DNA of 64,000 nt, taken from Medicago truncatula. Lineage: Eukaryota; Streptophyta; Magnoliopsida; Fabales; Fabaceae. The notes beneath the pieces were generated by a model. That model saw only the letters and a program-made list of their open reading frames with translations, did no database searches and was not told the origin of the DNA. The stretch spans positions 15,219,001 through 15,283,000 of the forward strand of contig NC_053043.1 of the NCBI RefSeq assembly GCF_003473485.1. Reading direction: 5' to 3'. The translations under genes were made by a program, and so were the position numbers. This document shows positions 22,758 through 41,104 of the stretch, piece by piece (position 1 is the stretch's first letter; every line of letters begins with the position of its first letter).

Positions 22758-24235
22758 TGTTTTAACTTTGTCTAGTATTTATCATTGATAAATTATGGTT
22801 ATACTATATACAAAGGAAAACTTAATATATTTTCATTGCCATTAATTATCATAAATGAACTTTGTACTTTGTTCGATTTTATTTTCTACTACTTGCTGGA
22901 ATTTGTAAGTGACTAAAGAGGAAAGAGCATACTAGAGAACGTTCTCTAAGCATCATAATAAAAATCTCACAACTTTGAGTACTAGATAACCCACGTTAGA
23001 GGAGCCAATTTATTTCTTGTGTGTGATATTCTTAACACACACTCCTTATGCTAAATCCAATACTATTCACTATTAAATTGGTATTAAGTTCATTACTATT
23101 TCCCCGATAATTAGATGCAAGTTTCGAACGAAGTATATGAAAGTGGAACGGTGACATGAATCATGCTACGAACCAATCAACTACTCTGAAAACCGACTTA
23201 CTATAAGCCTATTTCAAAACCTCATCTGCGATAAAAGGTTTTTTAGCGAATTATTATTTTTTTCAAATTCATATTTGATAAAGGTAATTATGTGCAATAT
23301 TAAATTTTAAAAGGATCACATTTTCAAATCGCCACAAGAGATTTGAAAAGTTCTTGGATAAGATCCACAATTGATTCAACCAATAATCCTTTGGAGGGAA
23401 TTCTCTATCTTCCACAGAAGTATTAAAACATGTCAAATTCTATTAAGATCAAAACTAGTTACAAAATTGTGTGAACTCCTATGCAAGTTAAATGCTAAAC
23501 ACTTGTCTAGATTCCCCGAATTATTCAATAACCAAATTGCTACAGTTATAAAAAGAAGCAGTTAAAAGATATAAAAGTTAGGTTTCAACAATTTTGTTAC
23601 ACTTTCAAGAAGACTTCTAATTACTCACTTGAAATAATATTTCTTCATTAGACTCTCCAATAATCAAATCAATTCCAAACATTATCATGCATCAACCAAA
23701 CATAAGATTAAAAGATAAATCACATTAATTATCTCATGTTCTTCAACTTGCTGCATTGTCGCCGCGTTACAAAAACAGGAAGGAAAATACATTGTACGAG
23801 TCTTTTCACTTGTTGTGCATAACTTTGCCAAATTATCCATTCTTATCCACCAAATTAAGTTTCTTTAAGTCATTAGTTTTTCAATCAATATATTCCTAAT
23901 TTGTACTATCATAGTTTCTTTAATTTGTATCATATTTGGTGTAATTTTTTTAACAATACCTTTTTCGAACTTCACTATGTAGACATTAATCAATGACCAT
24001 CTATATTGAGCATAACTCAATTGATAGAGACAATACATTAGATATAAAATATGATATCATGAAATTATTTGATTGGATATATATGTAAAAAAATAAAGTA
24101 AACAATCGGTGTATATTAATATATGTAAAAAAATGAAATAAACTATAGGTGTGTATAAATTAAAATCATATAATAATATGATATTATAGTGTTTTTTTTT
24201 TTATTAAAGGGCGAGAGTCCAATATGATAGTGTGA
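22758..24235. other. Spacer 3' of QRT3-like copy 2; no gene
   Basis: 3' UTR followed by AT-rich DNA. The short open frame at 23371-23565 has no recognisable product. A SINE-like phrase (ATAACTCAATTGATAGAGACAA, near 24012) may be the remains of another tRNA-derived repeat. Confidence 0.4.
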
Positions 24236-24372
24236 TTTTTTTTTTAAATAGTCTAATAGCTGAAGCTCGCACATTTCAAATGTGGAGAAGTAGAGAGTCT
24301 AGGGTTCAAACATCAATCCCATAATAATATTATCTTTGCAGCTATCAACTGAGTTGTGCTTACATGACATAT
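24236..24372 (-). mobile_element. tRNA-derived SINE (old)
   Basis: On the minus strand it has an A box (CAACTCAGTTGATAG), a B box (GTTTGAACCCTAG), a body with CTTCTCCACATTTGAAATGTG, and an A-rich tail after TAGACTATTT. The order matches a SINE family I remember as common in Medicago-type genomes. No clear target duplication is seen. Confidence 0.6.
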
Positions 24373-24668
24373 GATAGTGTGATTTAATTTGATGAATGTG
24401 AGAGTTATTCGTAAATGCCTAAAATTGATCTATTTTTTAATATATTTTTCTTTCACGATGACATATCTTGTTTTAAATTTTAATTTCTGTTTACACATTT
24501 ACCATACACTTTCTTTTATAACCTCAGAAAATTCTTTTTATTTATTTTATCCATGCATTTAGACTTTTACTTGAATTGATTAAGCATGATACACTGCTGT
24601 AATTTTAATTATGCATTCTAAATATTTTTTACTTATAATTTTTTGTATGCTCCTAATTAAGATTGTTA

Positions 24669-24942
24669 CTACCTCCGTTCCTTTTTAATTGTCACATTTT
24701 GACATTTTACACAAACCAAGATAATCAACAATTGATACTACTTTTGATGCAATAAGCTATATTTTTACTATAATGACCTTATTCATTTAATATCTCATTT
24801 CATATATTTCTCTCTCCGCAATAAATAACTAAGGACAATATTGGTAAAACAACATTTAATGTTGCATTGAACTTCGAAAGTGACAATTAAATAGAAACAA
24901 AAAATTTCTCAAAAAGTGACACTTAAAAAGGAACGAAGGGAG
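24669..24942. mobile_element. Stowaway-like MITE, 274 bp
   Basis: The left tip CTACCTCCGTTCCTTTTTAATTG and right tip, inverted, CTCCCTTCGTTCCTTTTTAAGTG pair. TA duplications lie at 24667-24668 and 24943-24944. Inner arms with GTCACA/TGACA words also pair. Confidence 0.82.
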
Positions 24943-25099
24943 TATTTACCAGGGGTTCCTTTTGGCGAAAAGCTTGAACACCATTAAGCTTGCTTGCTAT
25001 ACCGACCCCTTGCATTGTTTAAACCTTTTCAAAATATCGTCAATGAGATATCATGTTTATGTTGTCTTGATCTAAGATGTGAAGGATCTGATTAGGTAA

Positions 25100-25341
25100 G
25101 GTAATGTAACAGTTTGCCACACTCTTAGGGAAGTCAATGTGTGGATTTTATGGCCAAGCTTGAAGCAGATTCGGATTCTGAACTACAATACCATATCTCT
25201 TCTCCAGAGGATCTCTTGCACCTCCTCAAGATGAACGCGGCTTGAACTCTCTTTTCTATAGAGTAGTTCCTTTGTTTTTTCTTTCTGTTTTTTTTTCTTC
25301 TGTTTTTTTTCCTTTCATTTGCCTTGTAACCAAAAAAAAAT
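25100..25341 (+). pseudogene. LINE 3' remnant (RNase H C-terminus and A-tail)
   Basis: One frame gives HTLREVNV at 25118. After a one-base shift it continues as DFMAKLEADSDSELQY and SPEDLLHLLKMNAA with a stop at 25242-25244. This is the typical end of plant LINE-encoded RNase H. The 3' tail GCCTTGTAACC plus an A run (25332-25340) marks the end of a LINE insertion. Only this end is present. Confidence 0.6.
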
Positions 25342-26474
25342 AAGATTGTGATGGAGTATTTCTAGTTAAGCTATGATTGAATACTTGATTATTTGTTAGA
25401 GGATGTTATACCAACTCTTTTTTTCTTGAATTTTTTTCTTAATTATAAGAAAGAAAACAACACAAAATTAGATGCAATTCAATTTGAACTTGAATGAGAA
25501 ATGAGTCCTGGTACATATCCATAAGCTGAAGAATATCACCAACATAAAAGGAAAGAGTGCAAAGTAGACAAAATACACGTGCTTTTTACACTCCTTTGAA
25601 GTGCATAGACAAAGAAAGTGGAATACCAAGTAAGCAATAATTAATATCCCATGTCCTTGCTCCACTAATTTATGTATCCTCCTATGTCTCATACTCTATC
25701 GAATATAAGCAAAAATATCTTTTAATAGATAATGTTGAGACTTTTTTTAGAAGCTATTTAGTTAAATGGACTAGGTTGGACCACGAAAAAGTTTTTTTAA
25801 GCCTATCTTGCATGCCAGTAAATATGAATGATGTTTCTTATTAAACTAAAAATTTTGTACTTTGCATTAAATTATAAATTTGTTTACGTTTTCAATAATT
25901 TAAATTTATTAGTTTACGTTTTGTCAAAAAAAAGTTTATTAGTTTAGGTTAATTTTTCTTGTTTAAATGTATTATTTTTGTTGTGTTTTAAATATATTTT
26001 TCGTGTGTTTTTGTGTGTTTATGTAAATATGATTGTACCAATAAAACATATATAGAAGTATAGTTGGAATTTCTTAAATATTACACTAATTATCTAAATA
26101 GTGTTTAATTTTATTGGTCTATTAACTCGATAGTCTATTTAAATTACTTATTTAATTACGTTCATGTAAAATATGTTAAGTAGGCTAAGTCATATCAGTT
26201 TTTAAAATGTCAAACTCAAACTTAAAAATAAGTATTGACTACAAATCAAACCTAAATTTTAAATTATTTCAATATTAAATCAGGTTTAGATCTTACAAAG
26301 TCTAACCAATAACAGGCTATTCCTACCCTTACTTATAATCAAGATAGGAGAGAGAGACTATAAGTGCAGTATATATATATATATGTTTTACCATTGTGTA
26401 AATCTTCAAACACTTAGTTTATGTATCAAATTTCTTCATAACTTCATCTAGGTAACTAGCACAACACTCCATGC
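25342..26474. other. Spacer and upstream region of the ATL gene
   Basis: Very AT-rich. A TA microsatellite lies near 26373-26385, about 90 bp before the ATG at 26475, and may contribute the TATA box. The open frame on the minus strand at 25468-25692 has a hydrophobic stretch but no recognisable family. Confidence 0.4.
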
Positions 26475-26960
26475 ATGGCTGAAATCCACACTCAAACTCC
26501 AACAATTAGTCCCATGATAAGCAAACCATGTAATCCTCCACAAGGTTATAAACTCAATTCAATGGTTCTTGTAGCAGCTATAGTATGTGCTTTACTTTGT
26601 GCTCTTGGCCTCAACACAATGTTACAATGTGTATTCCAATGTGCCAACCGTGTCCTTACTGAACCTCTACAATGGATTGCTACTCGAAGACGCAATTCCG
26701 GACTCAAGAAGAAAGAAATGGTTGCTTTGCCAACATCAATTTATAATACTCATTCACCTCCATCTTTGGATTCTAATTGTGCCATTTGTTTAGCTGAGTT
26801 TTGTGATGGAGATAACATGAAGTTGCTACCAAAGTGTAACCATCGTTTTCATGTTGTTTGCATTGATGAATGGTTACTTGCTCATTCTTTTTGTCCTACT
26901 TGTAGGAAAATGATCAAGTCCAATGATTCAGTACACTGCTTAAGCATTGTCATATCATAG
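26475..26960 (+). CDS. ATL-family RING-H2 E3 ubiquitin ligase, membrane-anchored
   Basis: Single-exon gene, 161 aa, the usual design of the plant ATL family. A hydrophobic helix at about residues 29-50 (VLVAAIVCALLCALGLN) anchors the protein. The RING-H2 finger runs from Cys102 to Cys143: C102, C105, C121, H123, H126, C129, C140, C143, with Trp133 after the third metal pair. It would pass ubiquitin from an E2 to membrane-associated targets. The ALGLN phrase after the helix resembles the Arabidopsis ATL73-ATL80 branch. An upstream ATG at 26471 opens only a three-codon frame (ATG CAT GGC TGA) overlapping the chosen start, which could lower translation. The substrate cannot be told. Confidence 0.88.
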   Translation: MAEIHTQTPTISPMISKPCNPPQGYKLNSMVLVAAIVCALLCALGLNTMLQCVFQCANRVLTEPLQWIATRRRNSGLKKKEMVALPTSIYNTHSPPSLDSNCAICLAEFCDGDNMKLLPKCNHRFHVVCIDEWLLAHSFCPTCRKMIKSNDSVHCLSIVIS

Positions 26961-28114
26961 TTATTTTTTATGCAAGAATTTACATATCATATTCTACGTG
27001 CTATCTATGTCTCTTGTGCTTGTATTTTTTGGGAAAGAAAATGTTTGGATCGCAATCAAATTTTGTTTTTGCAATTATTTCTATATTCTCTTATTGTCTG
27101 CTCAAAATTATGCATAAATTTAAATATGTTGCATTTTTTGGGAAACCATTGGCATTTCCAGTGCCATCGTTAACAATGAGAGTGAGAGATTGATATTTTT
27201 AATTATTTTCTTATGTCATTAATAAAGGATATAATTTTATAAAGTTAATCATAATTTTTTTTAATATAAAATTACCACATTTCTTAATTCGAAAGTGTTT
27301 GACGATCAACCTTTTTTATATCATTTGTGTTTGACATTTTTGACTTTCTAACATCGGAGATTGTGTATCTTTTAGAAAGAGTCATCCACACCAATGTTGT
27401 GTTTCCTAGATTTAAGAATTCGAGAGAATTAGTAGTTTTGTCGTTCATAAAGGGTGAGCGATGTAGCTTTATTGTCCGATTGTTTTTCATTCCTATATAT
27501 ACATACAAAACCATCTTTGCCCCAAAAATAAATAAATATGAAGGATGTCTATAAGCATGAAATGTTAGCGTAGCTTGATGGTTTTTTTTTGTTTCAATTA
27601 ACAATTGCTAATGTTGCAAATGAATTTGAGCTAATAAAACTAACTTAAATAAAACTACTAAAACTATTATTTTGGATGATATAGTACACATATATAATAC
27701 TTAAGAAGATGCTAAAGGAGCTCTTAGCACACTTGTTATGAAAACTAATAATGAAATATTGTGTTGAAAAATGATGAATTAAACATGTTGAATTTTATTT
27801 TTTTTATGTAAAATTTTATTTTATATTTTACTTTGTTAAATAACATACTTAAGAGATTTAATTTATTGAAGATTAGACTGCAAAAACAACGCTACTTTTT
27901 ATATAGTAGAGGATGGTGGCTACCTATAAATACATATTTGCTGACAATTAATCAACGATGGAAAACTAACTCAACTATTGGTTAAAATATATGTGCCAAA
28001 CATAATTTTACTCATGCGCCAGAAATTCTCCAAACAACGTTCCATCAAAAAAAAAAATCTTATTACAAAACAAATAAAAAAAAAATTCTTCAAAAATAAC
28101 GTATAAACATTAAG

Positions 28115-28320
28115 ATATACATAAGTAGAAAGGTCGGTTGTTAGTAAGAAGTTGATTCACCAATAAGATTGAGAGTTCAATCTCATTGTCGATATGAGGA
28201 CCTCTTTAATAGATAATTTGTATCTCTTTATATAGAATTTTAAGTTTTGAGGTCTTCTTGACCTCCGATGAATCTTGTAATTCAACTTACTTGAATTTTT
28301 TATAAGACAAAAAAAGTACT
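28115..28320 (+). repeat. Possible degenerate SINE
   Basis: Promoter-like boxes (GGTCGGTTGTTAGTAAG, then GAGAGTTCAATCTCA) are followed by an AT-rich body. The arrangement resembles a tRNA-derived SINE, but no target duplication is seen. Confidence 0.3.
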
Positions 28321-28944
28321 AGTGTTCTACCAAAAACAAATTTTTAGTGTGAAAAATATAATAATTTAGTTTAGGTATTAGATAAATGATTTTAAACGAT
28401 GAGAAATCTATATCCAAACCAATTGAGATCGGGTTAATCTAGTTTGGTTTAAACATGAAAACGGGAAGAAAAAAACCAAACCAATTTAATCAAATTGTAT
28501 TAAAATTTCGAGTAGATCAGATAATTAGTTTGATTTTGATGTCCCTAATCATAATCCACAAGCATGAGTTGGGTGATAACGACATCATTGTTGAGGCACA
28601 AACATATAGATGAATTATATAGCTATAAGCATAATTCTTTATAAATGCATATTCTCTTCCGACATATCCAAGTGTGTGATAAAGCCACGTTTGTCCCATC
28701 ACTATTATCTGATCAGGATTGTGTGCCTTTTATCAGCTCAAACAACAACAACAAAAACCACTATTTATATATAACAGGATTGGGTTCAATAAATAGAATC
28801 ATCATAATATGCCCCACTATTTGAATGTCTTCATTTCTTTCAAACAAAGACAAAACAAAACGTTCAATCAAAATGGTGACCTGTAATAAATGAGGATGTA
28901 GAAGGATATATTAGCTAAAACACAACACTTGACAAAAGTAAATT

Positions 28945-29140
28945 GGCCTAATTGGTAAGGAATGAACTCATATCCGACACAGGTTCAATTCTTATTATCA
29001 GTGATAAGACTTTTTTGATACGTAATATGAGAATATCTATGTTAGCGATTTGAACATTGAAGTCTGCCCTAATATTGGTGAGCGCTCGGAACCCAATTCA
29101 CCGAACTTTCTTACTAAAGAAAAATAAGAGTCATACTATT
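28945..29140 (+). repeat. Possible degenerate SINE
   Basis: A-box-like TTGGCCTAATTGGTAAGG and B-box-like CAGGTTCAATTCTT lie about 35 bp apart, followed by a body ending in A-rich DNA near 29140. There is no intact tRNA fold. Confidence 0.35.
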
Positions 29141-29681
29141 TAATAATTTCTCTACATAAATATTCATTTTAGTAATGGCCTCTATCAATTGTACCCCAAA
29201 AATATGTCTCTATCATGACAAATATTACTCAAGTTAGCCAAACTTGTACTTACAAAAAAATTCCAACCACAAGTGTGCCCAAAAACAATATTACAAGAGT
29301 TACAACCATTCAAGAATTATATTAGATTTGATCTTCGGATCGAATTTGATTTGATTCATACTGAAATTATAATTAGATCAAATTATTTTATTAGGTAATA
29401 TGGTTGGATGGACTGCACCGTTGGAGAGAATCTGGGTTGGAACTTGGAACTCGACCATATCTCCTCGAATTTGAATTATTTACTGTTGTTGCACCGTGCA
29501 ACCGTTGTAACCTCGTTAGATCACGTCACTTTGACAGGAAATATACATCAAACTATGAAGGAAGACAAATTATGTTCAAACCATATTGCATTGCATATAC
29601 GAAACATATCTAATATTTTACACAAAGACATAGTTATGGTAATAGTTCAGAATCTGGAAATAAACAAGCATATTTTTCACT

Positions 29682-35988
<6,307 letters not shown>

Positions 35989-38900
35989 TCATGCTTTTAC
36001 GTTTGAGTTAGCAGAAATTTCCTGTCAGAAAAATTACAACAGAATGATTAATATAAATAGGCAAAGGATACATACTGCTACATTCAACATCCCTCAGAAA
36101 TGAATTTCAAACCATGACGATTAATTATTCAAATAAGCGGCAATGGGAACAAATGAAAACTGAATGGTAAATTTAAATTATTCAAAGAGTAATGCTGCTA
36201 GCAACACAAATTTTAACATACACTTTTCAGCACACTCTTTTTGATTGGTTAAAAGTCACATGGGTCGCACCAAATATATATGGGACCGACATGATTTGGT
36301 GGGACACATGTGAATTTTCTTAACGTGAAGAATGAGAATTTTTATCAACGTCTAATTATATACTCATGTGTATTTTAAACAAGATGAGAAGAAAGTCATG
36401 GGTGTTTCAACGAAATGAGAAGAAAATAGAGCACCAGAGTCCAGTAAGAGTGAGGGCGCAATCATCAGGCCCAATTCACACTAGTGCAGTTTCTAGAAGG
36501 TTGTACAAGAAGTTGAAGGAGTAAAGGTTGTTAGGATATACCCTGAAGTTGAGGAGAATTTCTGTTATAAAGAGAGGGAAGGTTAATAAGTGAATCATTG
36601 AAGAAAGTAAGTTTGAATCACTTATGAGAGGATCTCTCTCTGGTCTAGGCGTTCTTAGAACTCTCGTGTCATTTTCTCTCTGTCGCCATACCTCCACCAT
36701 TGTAAAGATCTTCAAGCTCATACATTATCAGTCACTAATGCACAATTTCACTTCAGTTCTCTAGTTTCTAAAAGGTATTGGTTATTGAGTCTCGAGAGAG
36801 AAGCAAGAACAGGAATTCAAGACATACTGACATAGAGACCAAGTCAAATGTAAATCTAAAAATAAGAAAAAGAAAAATGTTGAAATGCCGCCGTTGTAGT
36901 AGATAATGACATATTTAGTCATTTAGAAGTACTGCCAACTTTCAAAAGGAGAAGAAACACAAATAAAGTGCAAAAAAAAAAAGACATTACTAGTGAAGGC
37001 AAAGCTATTGCAGCATCTAATAATTTCCTTCTCCCATTTTATTAATATTGTCTTAGATATCCAACCAAATTTGCTTTTAGGGACTAAGCTATGTGTTAAA
37101 ATGACAGCTTGTTCTTATAGAATGATTGGAAACTCACAAATGGTTCTACATATGTTCCTAGAGGTACATTATATTCTACAATTTACATAGCACAGATAAA
37201 AGTAATATTAATTAAAGATGATGTTCGAGTAGTGGAAAGAATCAACTAATAAGGTGTTATTACGATATAATAATAGGCTGTGTTGCATGAATTAGAAAGC
37301 CATGGTTGAGCCAGTCAAATGAGACGTGTTCCCTATTATGAGAAATCCGCATATGCAGAATTGTGTTGGCTATTTTGTAGGAGAGCAAAATAACATTTCT
37401 TGAAGAATCACTCGCCTGTTAGGAGACTAGAAATTTTTTACTCATGCATTTTGAAGGAGAGCCAGAACATTTGGATGAAACTATATAAGATAAGCATAAT
37501 GAAGAGTGGACAGAAGCCATATATGAGAATCATATTTATGATACAGTGGAATTGCCTTAGGGAGAGAATCTTGAGACTTGTTGCTAAGATATCAAGGTTT
37601 GGCCTCATTTGAGCCGTGATGGGGAGATTTGTCAAGTGAGTCCCTCTGTAGGAGTGACGACTCACTGGCCACCTTCAAAACAATGAATCTTGTGATTTTT
37701 ATTATTTTACATTGAAGGGATTTTCTACTTCAAAATTTGTGGCGATCTTATTTATTTTTCTTCTAATTTTTATTGCTAAATATAGTTAAAGTTGCCTCCG
37801 TTCGGTAAAATTAATGACTAGACACCCACAAAAAAAGCAAATAATGTTTTAGATATTTATACCAAGACTATTGACCAAGAATTTATAAGAAGTGTAAGTA
37901 CCACAAATCATCTGCTTACCTTAGTGCAAATGTATATATAATGGACATCGGGATTCAGTCCTAGGGTTTCATCCACAGAGCTTCCATCATTATTAAGTGG
38001 AATAGGTTTTGTCAGCTCCCAGAGTGGATTAACAGATTTTTCTTCTGATGCAAGTTTCTCTGCACATATCATGGAAGTGGTTAATGTCAATGACTTAATT
38101 AACATTCCAACTATGAATGAACAAGGCAAAACAATGCCTATATATTCGACCAAAGGGGGGCAAATTTATAAAGGAAAACGTTTTTTAGAAAAATGGTATA
38201 TATGATTAAAGATATGATATAAGAACCATTCATGTGTTAACTTGGCACAAAAAATGGCGATGATAAGAGGATTTAAACCAACCTATCACATGGAGTTTAA
38301 TTGTCCACGAGCATGAATCACGTAGCAAACGTAAGCGATATAGTGGAGCTCCATACGTCACCTGCAATTTTTGCACGCATTCAAGACCGATTAGGCGAAA
38401 TTCAAAGACATGTTTCATCTATTGGAGAGTAAATCTGAATACAAATCGGTACTAAGAGGTTCGGTTACCAGAATATAGACTCCTTTAGCCTTGAGAACCC
38501 TATAGTGTGTCATCAACTGCTTCAATAATGGTGAACAGATCAAGAATAAAAAAAATCCAAAATGAAACAGAAGTGGTAAAGAACTATGGACTTTTTGTTC
38601 ATGGTTTCATTATACCTCCAAATTTCCTCAAGCATCTTAGTAGCATGTTGTCTTGAATTGTTTCCACACTAGTACAACAAAAATATCCAATGAGCAAACT
38701 GTTAGTCTTGTTAAACACACAAGTATTTCAATGAACATCATCACTCACCAAGATAGAATCAAGAGTTCCTGAAAAACAAAATTAAACAATATCAGAATGA
38801 TTCGTTGTTCAACAGGTAATCTAATTATATTTTTATTCAAAAATAAATCTATGAATCAATGGGAAGCACACCTTTGTCAATAACAGAACCAAAAGTCTCT

Positions 38901-39906
38901 GATGCAAAAGCACTCATGTCTCTGACATCCATTTTCAAATCTGTATAATTATTAAGGATGTTTCACCCTCAATATCACCACTTCATCAAAATTTTATTTA
39001 TGATTCTATAACATGGAGTATTGGAAAATAATGCATACTTTTTCTGATAACAAATGTAGTAGTGTGAAAATGAAAAACAATATATTTATACACAACAAAG
39101 GTTTTAAAAAGAGGTGTTCACCCGCAACATGAACCGAAATATAATTATTTTTGTACATGTTTAGTTTGGTGGTTCGTTTGGCAAGATCACACTAGCTGTG
39201 ATCTTGTTGAAGCATCGAAGTATAGATTTTGCCAAAATCACACTAGAAATACTACTGTGATTCTTGCAAAATCATTGTGAATCCAAACATACACTTTGAT
39301 ATCTTCGTGATCACGATATAAACCGCATTTGACCACAATTCTCTATATAATATGAAAAATTAAGATCCAACTGCAATTTAAAAACATCATATACAGCATG
39401 AATTAATCACCATATGGATACACTTCAATTGAGGACGATCTCGGTATTTCTTCTGCATAGCATCAATGACCACAGAAGATATATCAATGTTAACAACATC
39501 CTTGTAACCACCTTCATCAACCATACCTTGACTGAACGCTGCAAATAACACAAAAACAAAAATTTTCATTTCCTTGAAAATTAACATGCCCACATGCATA
39601 ACACAAAAGGTGATAAAAAAAACAAAAAAAAGATTTTTATTGAACCCAAATGAAAAAGAATAAATGGGGTGGCATTAAATATCATACTATAAGAGAGATC
39701 TAAGAAGAAGAAAAATGGTATTTTTGGATTGACTTGCCTGAATTACCAGAACCAACAACAAGGATAGATTGGTTCTTGGGAACATAGAGATTGATGATAG
39801 GAGCCAAAGTAATATACTTTTGGTACCAATCAAAAGGACCAGGTTCGTTTGTGTAACGGTTGTCCCAGTACCATGATTCACCGTATGCTTGTGTACCTGT
39901 TGCCAT
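35989..39906 (-). CDS. METTL13-like SAM-dependent methyltransferase
   Basis: Class I methyltransferase related to the METTL13/eEF1A-lysine methyltransferase group. Minus-strand exons: 39738-39906, 39422-39538, 38872-38940, 38749-38768, 38616-38668, 38469-38499, 38283-38361, 37920-38059, and a proposed last exon 35989-36021; about 236 aa. Exon 1 holds the N-terminal YGESWYWDNRY typical of the plant family and SAM-binding motif I, ILVVGSGNS (48-56). Exon 2 continues AFSQGMVDEGG and the acidic strand NIDIS. Exons 3-6 give the DKGTLDSIL and VLKAKGVYIL strands. Intron 1 has a GC donor. Exon 4 is only 20 nt. The last exon is the least certain: 10 codons after a 1.9 kb intron. If that intron is kept, translation stops four codons after the exon 8 boundary. 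The substrate is not known; eEF1A is a guess from distant relatives. Confidence 0.85.
36187..36330 (+). repeat. Part of a MITE (AACACAAATTTT / CACACTCTTTTTGATTGG type)
   Basis: Contains GCTAGCAACACAAATTTTAAC, CAGCACACTCTTTTTGATTGG and short inverted pieces (CACATGGGTCGCACC / GGTGGGACACATGTG). It looks like the left half of a palindromic MITE whose right half has decayed. It lies in the long last intron of the methyltransferase gene. Confidence 0.4.
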
Positions 39907-41104
39907 CACTGTTTCGATCTTCAAAATATGTTGTTTGGAACAAGAAGAATGATGAAAGTTGTTGTTGTTAGTTTTATGTTTGTTCCAAATCTGAAACAAG
40001 GATCAATCAAACTGAACAAGTGCCACGTTCGTCTTACACACACGTGGTTATGTTTGTCACATATTGTTGCGGATTATTTATTATTATTTCATTTCCTATA
40101 ATATGCCTTTTCAAACATAAATAAATTTTGTTGGACATTCGATTTTAACAATAGTTAACTAACCACCATTTTTAACACCGTTAATTACGATATTGATCCG
40201 ATCACAATTAGAAACATCTTTTATTTTTTCAACATTTGATGAATCTCGTCCTTATTATAAGAAATAAGATACCGATTATTCAAAGAACTTGAAAAATTAA
40301 TTCTTTCTTATAATAAGAACTAGAAAATTAATTGTTTCTTATAATAAGAATCAAATAGAGTATAATCTAGATATATAAATTAAAAAATATATTTTAATGA
40401 ATTTGAAAAAGCAAAAGTTGTATATTTTTTTTTTATTACAAAGCAAAAGTTATATATAAAAAATGTGATCGAAGGAAGTATTTAAATAGAGTCATGCTAA
40501 AATATGCTCTAAGATATGGTTTCAATTAATAGTAAGTATTCATTGAAAATAATTATCAAAATTTTGTGAAATAAATTAGCACAATTGTCTTATGACATAT
40601 GTTAGTATTTCCCATTTAAATATACATGATACTCCTTACTCCATATCTTTCAAATGATATGTCATTTGGAACATTCTTCTTGAATCCATAACCCTTCTTT
40701 GTTTACTTGACATTTTACACAATAGTTGAAAATTAATTTCTTACCCAGCCAAATTAGGAATAAAAGTGTTTCACATTAAATTTCTAAAGAACTCGTACAA
40801 AATTTTCTTACATTAGTTATCCCTGTATTTATTGAAATTGGAACTACAGTATAATCCCAAGAGATAGAAATACAAGATAAATAATCATTTGCAAAGAAAT
40901 TGAGAAGCATAATCTACATTTAAAAGCCATAGTACATCATGAGAATTAATGGACCATTTACCAACTTGCTTTCAGGACCAAAGTGTTTAATAATTTTTAG
41001 GAAAGGAAGAGATTTCTATAGTGCCTATTGACTATGGCTTATGTCAAATTGGATCTCTACTGCATGCTGCACCATAAGGCCGGCCGTAGAGATTCAGGTT
41101 CGGC
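39907..41104. other. Spacer between the methyltransferase start and the TGD4 end; no gene
   Basis: AT-rich. At 40,250-40,370 the phrase TTCTTATAATAAGAA and its inverse recur several times, as in decayed Stowaway-type repeats. No coding gene was recognised. Confidence 0.4.

Larger units (their letters stand above)
26961..29681. other. Intergenic spacer with degenerate repeats; no gene
   Basis: About 2.7 kb between the ATL gene and the CCT 3' end. Open frames at 27284-27604 and 27327-27554 lie on opposite strands of the same DNA and have no recognisable product. SINE-like stretches are noted at 28115-28320 and 28945-29140. The rest is AT-rich. Confidence 0.45.

Noticed and set aside
28945-29000. 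tRNA-like A and B boxes
   Set aside because: The boxes can be read, but there is no cloverleaf, anticodon stem or acceptor pairing. Kept only as a possible SINE.
36480-36720. Possible solo LTR
   Set aside because: TATAAAGAGAG and CT-rich DNA resemble an LTR, but I could not find matching TG...CA ends or a target duplication.
37400-37665. Overlapping 70 aa and 75 aa frames on opposite strands
   Set aside because: Neither matches a family; they lie in the last intron of the methyltransferase gene and look like random open stretches in repeat debris.
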